Source: Rattus norvegicus
Taxonomy: Eukaryota; Chordata; Mammalia; Rodentia; Muridae
DNA: 64,000 nucleotides
Assembly (NCBI RefSeq): GCF_036323735.1
Contig: NC_086034.1
Location: 10,841,001 to 10,905,000, forward strand
Direction: 5' to 3'
Under the pieces are notes generated by a model. The model was not told the origin of the DNA and ran no database searches. It saw only the letters and a program-made list of their open reading frames with translations. This document shows, piece after piece, positions 1 to 12,790 of the stretch (the stretch's first letter is position 1; every line of letters starts with the position of its first letter). Both the position numbers and the translations under genes were made by a program.

Positions 1-2639
1 CTGGACACAACCCAAACAGCCTCTAACATGGAGAAAAACATCTTTAATAAAATGGATGAGATACAGCTGCTCTGAATGGTATGGATGGATCTTGGCAGAA
101 TAATATTGAGTGAAAATGCATTACACTTGATTTCATATGGGTCAGCTAATAGAAAATAACTTGTACCATCATCCCCTTTAAAAAATGTATAAAGCTCTCT
201 CAGATACACATCCAGTGTAATGATAAAATACAAGAGTCACCATGGTAATTGTCATATGGGAAGCATGAGCAGGAGAAGGAGAGAAGCTGTTAGTTATTGA
301 TGAAGTAAGTCACTGTTAGCTTTGGATACACAGTGGTTTTATTGGTTTTATTCTCATATCACACAATAATAAGTAGTAAATGACTCAATTGCAAAAAAAA
401 TAACATGAATAGGCATCCTAAATCAAGGTCTATGACTAATATAATTCTCTGTACCCATCTATTTTCCAAATAAATGAATGTACAACAAAGCAGGCCGTCT
501 GACTCCCTAGCTATGCCAGCTCTTTCCTTCTAAGTCCTTAGGCCTGCTTTTGTAGAGACAAAGTCAACACATTTTACTAAAAGCCTCTGGCAGGTGGCAA
601 ATCTAGAGATGGGGTCACTGGGGAGATCCTCTCCCTGAGTCAACCCATTTGCTGTCTTGCAGGTGAGTAAATCAGTATAAAGTAACAGCAAACCATGAAG
701 GATGAAAACAAAGGATCCTTATCAGAGGTCATTGCTTTGTGATACGGAACCTCAGCCTCTTTGATCCATATTACACTTATGACATCATGTTATAAACCCC
801 CAGATGACTTCAGGGTCACAACACCCCCTCTTACATTTGAATCTCCAAGGGGGAAATTGTCTGCTAGCACTACCCAGACATTCAGGCTTTTATAACCAGT
901 GTCATAAAAGTGAGTTTATAGTAATGCTGGAAAATGAAGAATGCTATTTTTTTCTTTTTTATTGGAAAATGATCTCAGATTCCCTACCATATCCTTTCTC
1001 TTCATTTGTCCATATACAAGGTCTGAATGGAAAAGCTTTCTCTCTGCCCCTGTGAAACTTTCCTTCCCGGCATGAAGATTACATATTTGGTAACCTTATG
1101 GGTCACTAGACTACAGCAGAGTAGACTTTATGTGGCTGTGCCCTAATTGAAGACCATGCCCTAAATCTAAACACTGTAAGGGAAAATTGACAAATAGGAA
1201 GATATGGGTTACAGCCTAACATCTGAATAAGAGCAGCTCTCTCAACACCACTCAGAGACTGCTTGCTACTGAGCCCTGCAGAGGCTAAGAGATGCTCGCT
1301 AAGGGACTTCTTCTGGAGCCTCCTTTAGCCACAGAGGGGCCATCATGTTTCTAATTTCCAGTTGCTCTTTGGTGATTCCAGCTCCATTTCCAGACAGCGT
1401 GCAATAGTGGAGCAATGTCTAATTGCCACTAAAGTCAAGGAGCTTAGTGCCCGGGCAACGTCGGAGAAGTGCTATTATTTTTTATTGGGAAGTACTACAG
1501 CTTTTAATGACCTGAAACCAACTTGGGTGGGATATTGCTTAGCGAGAAGCAATCCCTTTTTATGGTAGCAGAACTAGAAAAAAATCCTGTCATGATTGCT
1601 CCAAAGCTGAGTCTACTGCTTCATACTCAGTACTACGCAGGCAAAGAAGAGCACAGACCTTCCTGGGTCATGCAGAAGACAGTGGGAGCAATCGGGAAAG
1701 AGAAGAAATGTTTATTTACGAAGAGAGTACAGTACATGCTTTTGTAGAAATCTGCCAGGCAGCTGGGATGTCTCAATAAATACTGCATTGCATGAGTCAC
1801 TGTTTGCTGTCTGTAGGAGCAGAGGCAGAGGAATAAGTCCACGGTTCCTGCTCTCCATTAGCAGGTACTCTCCTTAGGTTCTCCGATGGAAAAAGCAGGA
1901 AGACATGGCCAAGTTTATTTGTAGACCTACGTCTTGATAACCTTCTCTCGGGAGGAATCCTTCTGTCATGAAGGATGCATGGCAGGTAGAGGTGGGAGGG
2001 ACTGCCTTCACTCTTCTCAACCACATAAACTTATCAAACCAAAGGAAGACTGGTCAACATTACCCACACTTCATTTAGGTTGCATTCTGAAATTATCTCA
2101 CTAACTAGTTGCTTTCCTTAAGGGTCTTTCATGCAGCCTTAGTTTTGGTTAATCTCTCTTTCATACCCAGCCTCCCTTGCCATTCTTGCTCAACACTCTG
2201 GCCCTCATTAATCTTCCCTCTTCATGTGTCGTCTACTATCCATTAACAACTCCTCCTCCTCCACCTCCTTGTCCTTCTTCTTTCTCTTTTCATCATCATT
2301 ATCATCATAATCATCATTTTTTATTTGGGATGCATGAGAGCAACCCTCTCTATAGCTTTTTGGACATCCTTCCTTTGAGTGATACTTGCCTTTCACTTCC
2401 TAATTTCCCCCATAGTTACCCATTTCTCTCTGCATAAAGGCCCTTCTGCATTCAGCATTCAACCCACTCCATTCGTTCATAAACCCCGCACCAGCACCAA
2501 GGCGAAGGGAAGAGCACCGAAGGGGTGGTGAGAAGAATGGAAGGACTGGAGGATAAGATGTGGTGTGACGTGCTGGTTCTAGGCATGACAAGACTATCAC
2601 AGTCATGACCTCTCAACAGCTCTGGTTACCTGCGCAAGA
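1..2639. other. Intronic stretch without a gene
   Basis: I see no coding signal. The first 300 bases contain 'tggatcttggcagaataatattgag', a phrase that resembles the 3' end of an L1 second ORF on the + strand, but the match is too weak to call. At 2249-2320 there is a triplet-rich pyrimidine run (tcc and cat triplets). The rest looks like unique intron sequence. Confidence 0.6.
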
Positions 2640-2975
2640 TCTAGCAAGCTGGTAAAAATTCCTGTGTAGGTGGATAGATCATCTCTAGACCAAGCCCACA
2701 CCAAGAAACTGTTGGCAGTGGATGGTTGCTAGGGGAAGGAGGGTCACTCTTTACTGAGGGTGTGGCCACTAGCAGGTTTTTCACGCTCCATGAATGCACA
2801 GGTGTGCAGCTCTAGTTGTCCCTAGTGGGTTATTTAAAAAATGATATATGAAGTGGGAGGAAACAGAGAGAATAAGAGGGAGCTAGAAAGTGGAAAAAGT
2901 AGCTGATTGTGATCATGTTTCATTGTAAACCTATATGAAACTATTAAAATTGAAGAAAAATTAACACAAAGACCC
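2640..2975 (+). mobile_element. L1 3'-end fragment
   Basis: The phrases 'ggttgctaggggaaggaggg', 'gtgtggccactagcagg' and 'agtgggttat', followed by a purine-rich 'gtgggaggaaacagagagaa' and an A-rich end, follow the layout of the 3' untranslated region of rodent L1 elements in sense orientation. The copy is 5' truncated and diverged. The exact subfamily cannot be fixed by eye. Confidence 0.65.
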
Positions 2976-3428
2976 ATCAAAGATCAGCAAATCTCTGCCA
3001 CATGGTTATAATTCAAATATATTTTTGAAAATACAATTTAACTAAAAAATATCACCCATTCGTAAACATTTCGTTCTATCTTTTTTCCTAATAATCCAGC
3101 AGAGTTGGTAGAGACCACATGGCTTATAAAGCTTAAACTAATAGTTATATATCAGTTTGGCAGAGAAATGGCAATTGGCTTATAGCAGAGCTGTGGATCA
3201 TCCATCTGCTCATAGGCATTGCTAGTTATCCATCACCTAGAGTTGTGCATCGTCTAGAAGTTCACAGGGACCTCTTAAGCGCTTCAATCTATCTATGCAC
3301 TGTGTTATGCTCCTAGGTTTCTCAAGTAGCTCATTAGCTGGTGTTGTGCCACCTAGGAGCTCATAGATCCATTCAGTAGTTCACTCTCTACTCGTTACAC
3401 AGTAGCTCATGTTTTAAACCTTGTCTTA

Positions 3429-4130
3429 AGGGCTTCTATTGCTGCAATGAAACACCAGGACCAACATTAACTTGGAGAGGGAAAGGTTTATTTGGCTTAC
3501 ACTTCCCTGCTTCTGAAGGAAGCCAGGATAGAAACTCAAACAGGGAAGGAACCTGAAGGCAGGAACTGATGCAGAAGCCATTTAGGGGCACTACATACAA
3601 GCTTGCTTCCCATGGCTTGCTCAGCCTACTTTTTTCTTTTTTTATTGGATATTCTATTTATTTACATGTCAAATGTTATTCCCTTTCTGGTTTTTCCCTC
3701 CAGAAACCTACTATCCTATCCTCCCTACCCCTGATTCTAATGAGGGTGCTTCCTCACCCACCCACCCAATCCCGCCTCCCCGCTGTGGCATTCCCTGAAA
3801 CTGGGGCATCAAGTCTTCACAGGAAGGCCTCTCATGACATTGATGTCAGACAAAGCCATCCTCTGCTGCATATGTGGCTGGAGCCATGGGTCTCTCCATG
3901 TGTACTCTTTGGTTGATATCAGCCTACTTTCTTGTAGAACTCAGGACCACCAGTCCAGAATGGAACCATACACAGTGGGCTAGGCTCTCTCCCATCAATC
4001 GCTAATTAAGAATATGCCCTATTGGCTTGGATATGGTCCTATCTTATAGAAGTGTTTTTTAAAATTGTGGTTCCTTCCTCTTAGATAACTTTAGTTTGTG
4101 TCAAATTGACATAGAACTGCCCAGCACATC
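3429..4130 (+). repeat. Rodent interspersed repeat, copy 1, split by an L1
   Basis: The sequence runs 'cttctattgctgcaatgaaa', 'gaggcaggaac'-like text and 'catggcttgctcagcctact', then resumes after an insertion with 'agaactcaggaccaccag' and ends with 'gtgtcaaattgacatagaac'. This is a very common rodent dispersed repeat. I recognise it from many rodent introns but am not sure of its database name. Related copies are at 10448-10845 and 28778-29100. Its middle is interrupted at 3633-3918. Confidence 0.7.
3633..3918 (-). mobile_element. 5'-truncated L1 3' end, nested in the rodent repeat
   Basis: A T-rich start (the A tail of a minus-strand element) is followed by 'attggatattctatttattt', 'gagggtgcttcctcacccac', 'ctggggcatcaagtcttcac' and 'gctggagccatgggtctctc', the usual antisense reading of a rat or mouse L1 3' region. 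The insert is flanked by the direct repeat tcagcctacttt at 3621-3632 and 3919-3930. That is the target-site duplication expected of L1 retrotransposition, and it marks the insert as younger than its host repeat. Confidence 0.85.
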
Positions 4131-6539
4131 CCTGTATCACGTAATAACTCATAGGCCATTTGAATAGTTCATGGTTTAGCTCTCCAACATTACAGTCACA
4201 TTCCATAGCTCCTCATCTATCTTTGTACTATCTAGGGTCTCTTGGGCACGTCTAGTAGCTCTTTGTCTTATCTCCGCCCCAACTAGTATGTGGTCTCTGT
4301 CTTTCTTGTTCTTTCTGGTCCATCTCAGGTGGCCTAAGAACATCTCCATCACTGAACTAGAACCCAAATTTTGTGCTAGCCTAGTACAGTCTGACCTTAA
4401 AATCCATTGCACACCCTCTGAGAACCAGAGATGCTTTACAGACACTATTGTTACATTCTAAATAAGCTAATTGTCTCCTAAGAAAGGGTGAGTGCCCAAT
4501 GTTACACAGACAATAGTGGAGCTAACAGAAAGCCAGTGTTGCTGGTTCCTACAGGCTGGCCCTACCATTTCAATCCCCTACTGTGTTTGCCCTTCACATA
4601 TGCACATAATTTTCTTTCCTTCCTACTTGCATACTATCATAACAAGCTATATGCCTGGCTGCCATTTTGAAATTTATCCATCCTTCCATGTGTCACAGCA
4701 AAGATTATTTAGATGTGTTATTTTATTTGTGACTCCCAAACTATTAAACTTATCAATTGGAAAATTCCAAGATAACAGAATTGAGCTTGCAAGTGGTTCA
4801 AATTTATATGATAATAACTATGTCACATGAAGTCAGACTTCAGCATTGCTGGTGGAAATATTTTTTCTTGAGTTCAATCAACCCCCAACAAGTAACATCC
4901 AACATAGCCCAATGTCTGTACAGGGCCACACTCATCTGGACTGCCAAATGGTTATGGTTTTCCATAAATCAGACCTAATATTTAATAACATTGTCAAACA
5001 GAAATATAGTGTTAATAGTTTAAATGTCAATCTTTACAGCTCATTGAACCCTTTGAATAAATAGACGAGTAGCTTGTCTCAGACCTGGTGGCTGGAGACA
5101 GTAATTTTTCAGAGATAAGTAGCTTTTGAGGCTACCATCTTCAAATAAAGTATTTTTACCTCTTTGGGTATATCACTGAGGTCACAAACTAAGAGAACTA
5201 ATGCAAGGAGGATATAACGCATGTATCTTATTTAATCTTTCACTACCTAATGTTTGTTTGGGTACCACCTATCAGCAACCCCCTCTTCCTTTTTGCTCTA
5301 TGGCAAGGGCTGCTCTCACTGTGTGTACCCCAGCTGAGTGTCAGGCATGAAGTCTATGGGGGATAGGAGAGGTAATCCCTGGAAGGACTGCAGTCTTCCG
5401 CTGAATCATTAGAAGCTTTAGAACTCCATAGCACTGACATTTGGCATGAGCTAGGTGATGGGGGTGGCTATGTATTTGGCAGCATCTTGGTCCTGTGGCA
5501 TAATGGGAGTCCCTACTAAGAAGAGAGAAAAGTTGCCAGGAGAGGCCCCTTCCTTGTGCTCTGGGATGTTTGATTCAAAGACCACGATAGATAATAGGGA
5601 AGGTAGTTTGACCTCCTCAGAAAAATGGATGTCAAGATGCAGGCATCTCTCTGCAGTAGAAAGCAATAACACAGCAGTTGCATGGTTTAGGACCTAAATT
5701 ATGTCTTTTATTTGCTTCCAAGTTAGTATGGAGTGGGAGTCTCTCAACACCCTCCTTCCTGAGCCACTCACAATGGGTGATCAGTTTTTCATTTCAATAT
5801 CTTTTGTATCGGCTTTAAAGCACTTTACCCATTTTGCAAGTTGAATAGTATCTTCTCTTTACTCATTCATTTATTCATTTATTCCCTTATTCATTCATTA
5901 AAGAAGTGCAGGTTGAATTGATTTTGCCTAGGAGTTCTACATGTGAGTATAAAGTGCATGTAATTTTATCTGTGGCTTTGAGCAATCAAATTCACCTTGT
6001 TGAATCATTGGTGAGACTTTAGGAATGTCTGCTCAGTTGGAATTTACTCTTAAAATGGAATACTTTGCTAAAGGCCAACACTGGAAAGAAGTAAAAGTTA
6101 CAGTGCTGATAGCCACAGTGTCGTGGGTCAGTCTTATAGAACCTTCATTGAGTGATATAAGGTAAACATGTAGTTTATATTCTGATTCCATTTATATGAA
6201 CCCCACGGAAGGTAAGCGTAATCCTGCTATGTATTCTGCATGTAGAGCATGACCAGAGAATGTTTGAAGGTAATGGAAATGTGTATTTTGCAATTTACCA
6301 ATATGTAAAATTGAAAAAAAAACCCTGAGGATTGTAGCCCAAGATATTCAGTAGCTGTAGGCACCTTGTTTTAGCATCTTACCATGTGCTAGGAAGAGAA
6401 AATTAAAGACAAACAAGACTTCCATAAGAAACAACTGGCGTGCATGGAATACAATACACACAGATCTTGGTCATCTCATGAACTTAGGCAAAAATATATC
6501 TCGTCACTTCCAAGCATTCTCTAGTCCTATTTTACACTC
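4131..6539. other. Intronic stretch without a gene
   Basis: No coding signal or confidently named repeat was seen. An imperfect ATTC/ATTT run lies at 5862-5900 (cattcatttattcatttatt...). The rest appears to be unique, AT-rich intron. Confidence 0.6.
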
Positions 6540-8100
6540 AGAATACACACAACAATTACAACATTCACCTTTCTTATGGCTCACATGTGTATGGATTGGG
6601 AATATAAATATCCCTTTTCTCCTCATGGACTCAACAAAGTTTCTGTAAGACTGACCCATGTCAGTCTTTTTGGCTATCAGTATTACAGCTTTTCTTCCTT
6701 TTGTCTTTGGCTTTTTGGAGTAGTATTACAATTTACAAATAATTCTCAACCTGTTTATGGACTCTGACTAGATCTATCCTTGAAATTTAGGGCTATTATG
6801 AATAGGACAATATGAATTTCCCATGTCTCAGGCGGAGTTGGGTTTTCCTTTTTCTTGACTAGATACAAAGTGGTGGTCCTGCAGGACCATGGGGTAGGTA
6901 TGTCATACAGAGGGCCTGTCTGGTCTTGTGCTCTTCCACACCCCCACCAACACCACGTAACTAGTTTAAGTTCCGATTCCTAGACATCCCAACCAACCTT
7001 AGCGTTGCCGGCTTTGAAATCATAGCCAATTTTTAACTCTTTGACTAACAGTCAACCCTGTGGGTGTGAAAACCTACCTCACTAATTGTTGTAAGTTGGT
7101 AACTACTGATGTTAAGTAGTTTTTCATGTGCTCACTGGGTAGTCATACATCTTCTTCAGAAGGGGGAGCTCAAATGTTTTGTTAAATTTTATTAGGCTTT
7201 TCATCTTTTCATTGCTGATTTATATGAGTTTTTAATGTATTCTGGATATACGTCCTCAATTAACAGTAAGTGCTACAAATATAATTCTTAGAGGGTGACT
7301 GGCCCATTCATTTTCTTAATGGTGTCTTTTGAGAAGTAGAAATTTTTAATTTTGATAAAAATGCTATATATTATATTTTTTGCTTTCTTATGGTTAATCC
7401 TTGTATCTTGCCTAAAAACTGTTGAATGATCTAACAGTCAACATTTCTCCTAGAAGCTTTAATACTTAGTATTATGTTTCATCTAAGTATATGTCTTTAT
7501 TTGAAATGAGGTAATTATCCACATTTACTTATTATCTATACTATGTTTGCTTAAATTTGCATCATTTGCTAAAATTATATTGCTATGCCAATTCATAAAT
7601 GAGAGCCTTGATTGATAATCAGAGGCAATACACACGTTGGTCTGTTTCTTGGTTCTCTATATCCCCTGGTTATCAGTCTGTTTCAATACCATTACAAAAG
7701 TGATCACTATAGTTTTACAGGAATTCTATAAATTAGGAGCATGAGGCTTTCATTTTCTTTTCAACCTTTCAATTTCTCATATAAAATTGTTTGTGAGCCT
7801 CTGAAGTCTTCATTTCCATTTAAGTATTAGAATTGTCTTGTCAATTTCATCAAGAAATTTGCTGAGATTTGGATGGACATAACATACATGGAGCAACTGG
7901 GTGAAAATATATCTCCTTATAACACTGAGTCTTGGCTGTGATCTGCTCTGAAAAAACAAAATCAACCAAATTTTACTTCATTGTTTTTCACTGTTGTTCC
8001 TATTTTGATTTCATGTTTTCTGAAAATCTTTTTTGTTTACTTTATGTCTGACTTTCACTGTAGATCATTGATTTTGTACATGTGTTCTTTGCCGTTGTAA
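6540..8100 (-). mobile_element. Ancient L1 ORF2 remnant (L1M-like)
   Basis: Read on the + strand, this is a decayed antisense of an old mammalian L1 second ORF. Landmarks in the right order include 'accatggggtaggtatg', 'cacacccccaccaacacc', 'gccaatttttaactctttg', 'tttttcatgtgctcactggg', 'tgtattctggatatacg', 'ttttgagaagtagaaatttttaattttgat', 'cactatagttttacaggaat' and 'agaattgtcttgtcaatttc'. Stops and indels are frequent, so it encodes nothing. Boundaries are approximate. Confidence 0.75.
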
Positions 8101-9047
8101 GCATTAGATCTACTCATTTCACTCTGAGCACCATTTTCACTACATCTTTAAACGTTTTATATACTGCTTTTTAATTCTCATTCGGTTCAAAATGTGAAGT
8201 GTCTTTAGGTAACAATACTGTACTGAGCATTTAAAAAGAACTAGAAGAAAGGATCTAGAAAATTCTATCATGAGTATTTGAGATGATAAGCATAATTTAC
8301 TAGATTTAAACATTATGTAGTATGGACAGGCATGATACCCCATTCCATGTATATGCTGCTTTTATGTATCAGTTAAAGTTTCAAAATGAAAATAAAATGT
8401 TAATCATTTTTCGAACGAAAAATGCGACTTCATACTACATTTTACGTCCAAGTGTCCCTATTGAATTCCAGTAGACAGAAACCAGTGGTCGTGGTTTAGT
8501 TTTGACAAGGGCGCCCAGCACAGATTTTGATCCTTAGCGAGCAAGGTTGGAGAACTGCTATGATAGTTTTCTCACGCACACACACACACTTTCCAGTTCA
8601 AATGGCTCTGTGCTTTTCCGTTTTGTAGAGAAAAGTATGAGAGTGCGCGGAAAGACTGTCAAGCAGGAAATTAAACATACGGAAAGATAATGGAACTCAG
8701 AGGGGCAGAAAAGGAAGCTGAACTCGGTGTGAACAATGCCCATTTGTATTTCTACTAAGTGTACAGTGTCCTTGTAGGAGAATGATGGGGATATTTTCCC
8801 CGTTGGCATCTAAATCCCTCTCTGTGATGTAGGGCTTCACCCTGCCGAGTTCTAGAGGCCTAGGCAGCTAAAGGTTCCTGAACCCTCTTTTCTCACCTTT
8901 AACCTTGGAGGTGGTGTACTCCACCCATGTGCACAGAGCCATCCCCAGTCTGTGGCACTGGTAAAAATAAGTGATTTTGATAGGAAAGTATACAGCCTAT
9001 ATGCTTACATTGTATACATAATATCTAACAATTAAAAAAAATGCTAG
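8101..9047. other. Intronic stretch without a gene; CpG-bearing palindrome
   Basis: No gene was seen. The segment 8400-8820 keeps noticeably more CpG than its surroundings. It contains a perfect 9-base inverted repeat, arms 8405-8413 (cattttTCG) and 8416-8424, with a two-base centre. A (CA)8 run lies at about 8573-8589. Confidence 0.55.
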
Positions 9048-9137
9048 GGCCAGTGAGAAGACTCAGTAAATAAAATCATGTGGCATGTAAGCTTGATTAG
9101 CCAAGGTAAATCTTTGTAGACTAGGAGAAGGAGAGAC

Positions 9138-9204
<67 letters not shown>
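9048..9204 (+). mobile_element. Degenerate B2/B3-type SINE ending in a CA/TA microsatellite
   Basis: 'gggccagtgagaagactcag' matches the tRNA-like head of rodent B2/B3 SINEs (ggctggtgagatggctcag). The body is badly diverged and ends in (AC)27 at 9139-9192, then (AT)6. Microsatellites often grow from the 3' end of this SINE class. Confidence 0.55.
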
Positions 9205-9439
9205 TAAAATATTTTTGAAAAGTTAATTTAAGAAGCCAGAAAATAAAGTAAGCAGAATAAGCCTAATTAAATCCCCTTTTTACAGTAATCTAAATATGAA
9301 TCTAAGAATTATTTTATTTAAATTTAATCTTTTGTAAATTTGTACCAAATGTTTACATACTTATTATGTTCTAAAATGTGTCTTATCTTTACTTTTACAA
9401 AGTTCAGTCATTAGTGCCTAACTAACAATTTGTTAAAGA

Positions 9440-9640
9440 GATATAAGGCAATTTACCTAAACATACCCTTGGTTGTCATTTGGATAAATTCAACTTTTTT
9501 TACACATGTAAATGTTATTATAATGAACATTTTTATGCTTAATTTTTTCTTCCAGTTACACTTATTTCTGTAGGTTGAATTTCCAAAGGTAAAGTCATAG
9601 TATACAAAAAAGTGTGAATGTTTAAAAACTCTTAGCAAAA
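9440..9640 (-). mobile_element. Ancient L1 3'-region fragment
   Basis: 'ttctgtaggttgaatttccaaaggtaaag' on the + strand resembles the antisense of an old L1 second ORF close to its 3' end (consensus-like 'gaatttctgggtcaaag'). It is short and diverged, so the family is uncertain. Confidence 0.4.
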
Positions 9641-9726
9641 TAATGTTGAGTGTTATGAAAAGCAGAGGTTGAGCAAATCAGATAGACACTTATTTAAGAG
9701 TATTTTTAAAAATTCAAAACTGGGTA

Positions 9727-9900
9727 AGTCCTCTCACATTTGCCCAGTCAGCACTAGGAAGGTTGAAGCAACAGAATTTGTGAGTCCCAGGCCAGTCTGG
9801 GCTGCATACTGAGACCCTGTCTCAAAATAATAAAAACCAATCAAACAAGCAAAAATAAATAAATAAATAAAAACAAAAACAAAAACAAACAAAAAACAAG
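9727..9900 (+). mobile_element. Degenerate B1-like SINE with A-rich tail
   Basis: 'ccaggccagtctgggctgca' followed by 'actgagaccctgtctcaaaa' is the second half of a B1/7SL-derived SINE. It is followed by an A-rich tail of AAAT and AAAAC units (about 9853-9900). The first half is poorly preserved. Confidence 0.7.
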
Positions 9901-10013
9901 CATCCCCCTAAGAAATTCAGATATCCTTATCTCCTCCCTATTAAATCCTAATGATTTAATTTTTAGGGTAAATATTCTTTTAATTTTATTACATTTTCTC
10001 CCCCCCACGCCCC

Positions 10014-10015
<2 letters not shown>

Positions 10016-10056
<41 letters not shown>

Positions 10057-10200
10057 GCGCACCTGCCACAGAACTCATGTAAAGGTCAGAGGACAACTTA
10101 TAGGAGTCCATTGTGTCCTTCAACCACGTTTGTCCTAGGGAATGAAACTCAGACCATCAGCTATGGCAGCATTGCCTTTGTCCCCAGGGTCTTATCACTG
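10016..10200 (-). mobile_element. B3-type SINE, minus strand, with GT microsatellite tail
   Basis: (GT)20 at 10016-10055 is followed by 'aaaggtcagaggacaactta', the reverse of the 'tgtcctctgacctcc' block of B3/B2 SINEs, and then by a diverged body. The microsatellite corresponds to the SINE tail. Confidence 0.6.
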
Positions 10201-10447
10201 TCATTTTAAGAAACTGGAAATTTTGCCTTTGTGTATATTCATATGTATGCATGTATTCCTGTGTTTTCCTTATTTTATTCATTATACTTGGAAGTCCGTT
10301 GTTGCTAGGACCATTTTCTCTTGATTTAGTAATTGCCATCATAAACTGTGATGGGGAGAGTAGAAGCAATTTAGTGGGATCATGGTTAGAGGTCTACAGT
10401 TGTTCAGTAATGGAAAATGATACGTGTGATTCACGCACAAGCCTGTC

Positions 10448-10845
10448 TTAGGTAGGCCTCCTATTGCTGTGACAAAACATCAGGACAAAAGCAACTTGGG
10501 GACAAAAGGCTTCATTTCATCTTATGCCTCCAGGAAGGGGACCATCCCCGAGGGAAGTCGGAGCAGGAACTCTTGCAGAGCAGGAACTTGGAGGCAGGAA
10601 GTGGTGCCGAGGCCAAGAAGAGAGCTGTTCTAGCTTTCTCCTTATGGACTTCACAGCCTTCTTTCTTAGCCAAGGAGTGGCACTGCCTACTATGGACAGG
10701 ACCCTCCCACATGATCATCCATCACTGCACAGAGTTGCCTATAGGCCAATCTGATGGAGGCATTTTTTTTTCAATTAAGAGATTAGGATCCCTACTTCCC
10801 AGATAACTCTTAGTGTCAAATTAAACATTCAAAACCAGCTAGCAC
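10448..10845 (+). repeat. Rodent interspersed repeat, copy 2
   Basis: 'tattgctgtgacaaaacatc', 'aaagcaacttggggacaaaa', 'gcaggaacttggaggcagga', 'tgatggaggcattttttttt' and 'gtgtcaaattaaacattcaa' follow the same order as the copy at 3429-4130. The family name is not certain. Confidence 0.65.
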
Positions 10846-11999
10846 AAAGCCCCTTTCCAGCACACATTACTGGAGCACTGTTTGAAGGATTTGGTATTTT
10901 GTTAATATATTTACGAGTTGATTCATTTGCTAGTGCTGAAATGAGTTAATATATAAAAGTGGGCATGATGGATTCAGTCTAACACTCAGTCTGTGTAAGA
11001 TCAAAGAGAAGGTGTAGGTTTGATTTGGGAAATTGTATTGTTGTTTCCTTCCTATTTTAGCCAGAGGCTTGGTCCTTTCCTTGGGTCCCCAGACCATGTT
11101 TGGACTAATCCTCTCTGACTGTGAAGGTGTAGAGACCACAAGAAATGGAATGGGTATCATAGGACTTCCCGACCAACTGAGGCAGTAACTCATCCAGGCA
11201 AAAACTCAGTTCTTTTTCCAGACCCAAGTCCTCATCCTGAGACTCTTCCCAAAGGGAGATGACACTGTAGTCAGAACAACGCCTTGGCTTTTGCCTGCCA
11301 CTCATACAAATTCTTGCAATGAGAGTTCCGGTGATTCCCTCCCTTCAAATCATAATCTTGTAGGCTGTGGTATACAGGCTTTGTTTGTTTGTTTGTTTGT
11401 TTGTTTGTTTTGTCTATCAGACTGACTGCTGGCTGTCTCTCTAACATTAGTGGGAGCCTTCTCCCCAACCCTTCTGCCTCTCCTGCTCACTGCACTGTAT
11501 ATCCTAGAGCACAGCCTCACAGAATATTATCCACTCAGTGCCCCATCTGGCTTTAGCCCTCAGGACTTAGCTTCTCTACAGTGAGGCCCCCTTTTATACT
11601 GTTGTCTGTCTCCAGGAACAACCTAAGGAAATAGCAGAGGAAATTTTGAAATTCCTGCTGCTTTTAAGAAGCAAACAAAATAAATAATGTTCAGTGACTT
11701 AGAAGCGGAAATTCGTAGGTGCAGTCATAAACATTTCTGTCTCAAGCCTGAATGAGCAGGATTGCTGGGGATTTGTAAATAAGGGTGGCATGGAAGGCTG
11801 AGATGGTCAAGAACGGCCAGAGTCCTCTGCCCTGGACCCAGTGGAGCATGCACTGTCTCTCTGGAATGCTTCAACACACAACTGTCTCATTCGGCCCCTG
11901 TATGACCCCTTATTGCTTAATTCTGTTTGATGGTGATTGGTATGGGATAATACAGTCCAAAGACCAAGGAGAGCCCCCTCCAAGCCTCCCTTATTAAAT
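10846..11999. other. Intronic stretch without a gene
   Basis: No coding signal was seen. A (GTTT)n run lies at about 11382-11410. The rest reads as unique sequence. Confidence 0.6.
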
Positions 12000-12600
12000 T
12001 ACTTTGCTTTGGGTTTTGAGCATTGCCAAGCAAATCTCGTTATGAATTCTTCAATTACTTTCTTTTGCAATTTTTATAATTTGGTAGGGTAAGCTCAAAC
12101 CAATATCCATGCCATCATGCTCACTTTGATTATTTTCAAACTCCTCATTAGAGAGAGTAGGAGGATGTTGACTCCCCTGAAATCTGATTTTATTTTACAG
12201 ATTTCCTCTGCCCTGTAATTTGCATTGTCCCCAAGCCTGATACGCTTCACCTTAGTGCTGGCTGTAAATGTGGGCAGCGTCCATTCTATTTGTTCCACTG
12301 AATATTATTGCTTTGGGTTTTATGACTTAAGTTTTTTGCATTTTGAAGGGAATTGTTTTGTTATTTGATTACATGAAAATCTAGAAGCAATTGCTGATGA
12401 AAACAATCGTGATTTATTGTATCGGCCAACTCATCGGCCATTTTTGCTAGGCTCATTTTTATTTGCATTTTTCTTGCCTTAATGTTGTTTGTCCAAGAGC
12501 AAAAAGAGAAAGAGAGGACAATAATACTTCCAAAGAAATGGGTGTGCGTGGCATTGGGCTGATATACATAATCTTCACAGAGGGATGGGGGTGCAATTGC
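12000..12600. promoter_or_regulatory. Candidate conserved non-coding block
   Basis: This block has no recognisable repeat and a balanced, word-rich composition. It holds a 14-base direct repeat TTGCTTTGGGTTTT (12004-12017 and 12308-12321), the repeat ATCGGCCA at 12421-12428 and 12433-12440 (start-to-start spacing 12), and a perfect octamer ATTTGCAT at 12461-12468 of the type bound by POU factors. This is a guess from texture only. No conservation could be measured. Confidence 0.25.
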
Positions 12601-12790
12601 TGTGGTCACATTTTGTAAATACACAATGCTAACCTAAGTAGAATTTCACTTATCAATAGAATTATCAAACTCTTCCCCTCATTCTATATCTCTTTAATAT
12701 CACTATCAACAGTAATGTATCTCAGTAGAAATAGTGATTCTACCTACACAATGGGTAGATTTGATAAAGAGTTCATGATTCTTTAGTTTT

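Noticed and set aside
9841..10209. Thr-His and Cys-Val repeat open frames at CA/GT runs (also at 25029, 29584, 50557 and 52667)
   Set aside because: They are translations of dinucleotide microsatellites.
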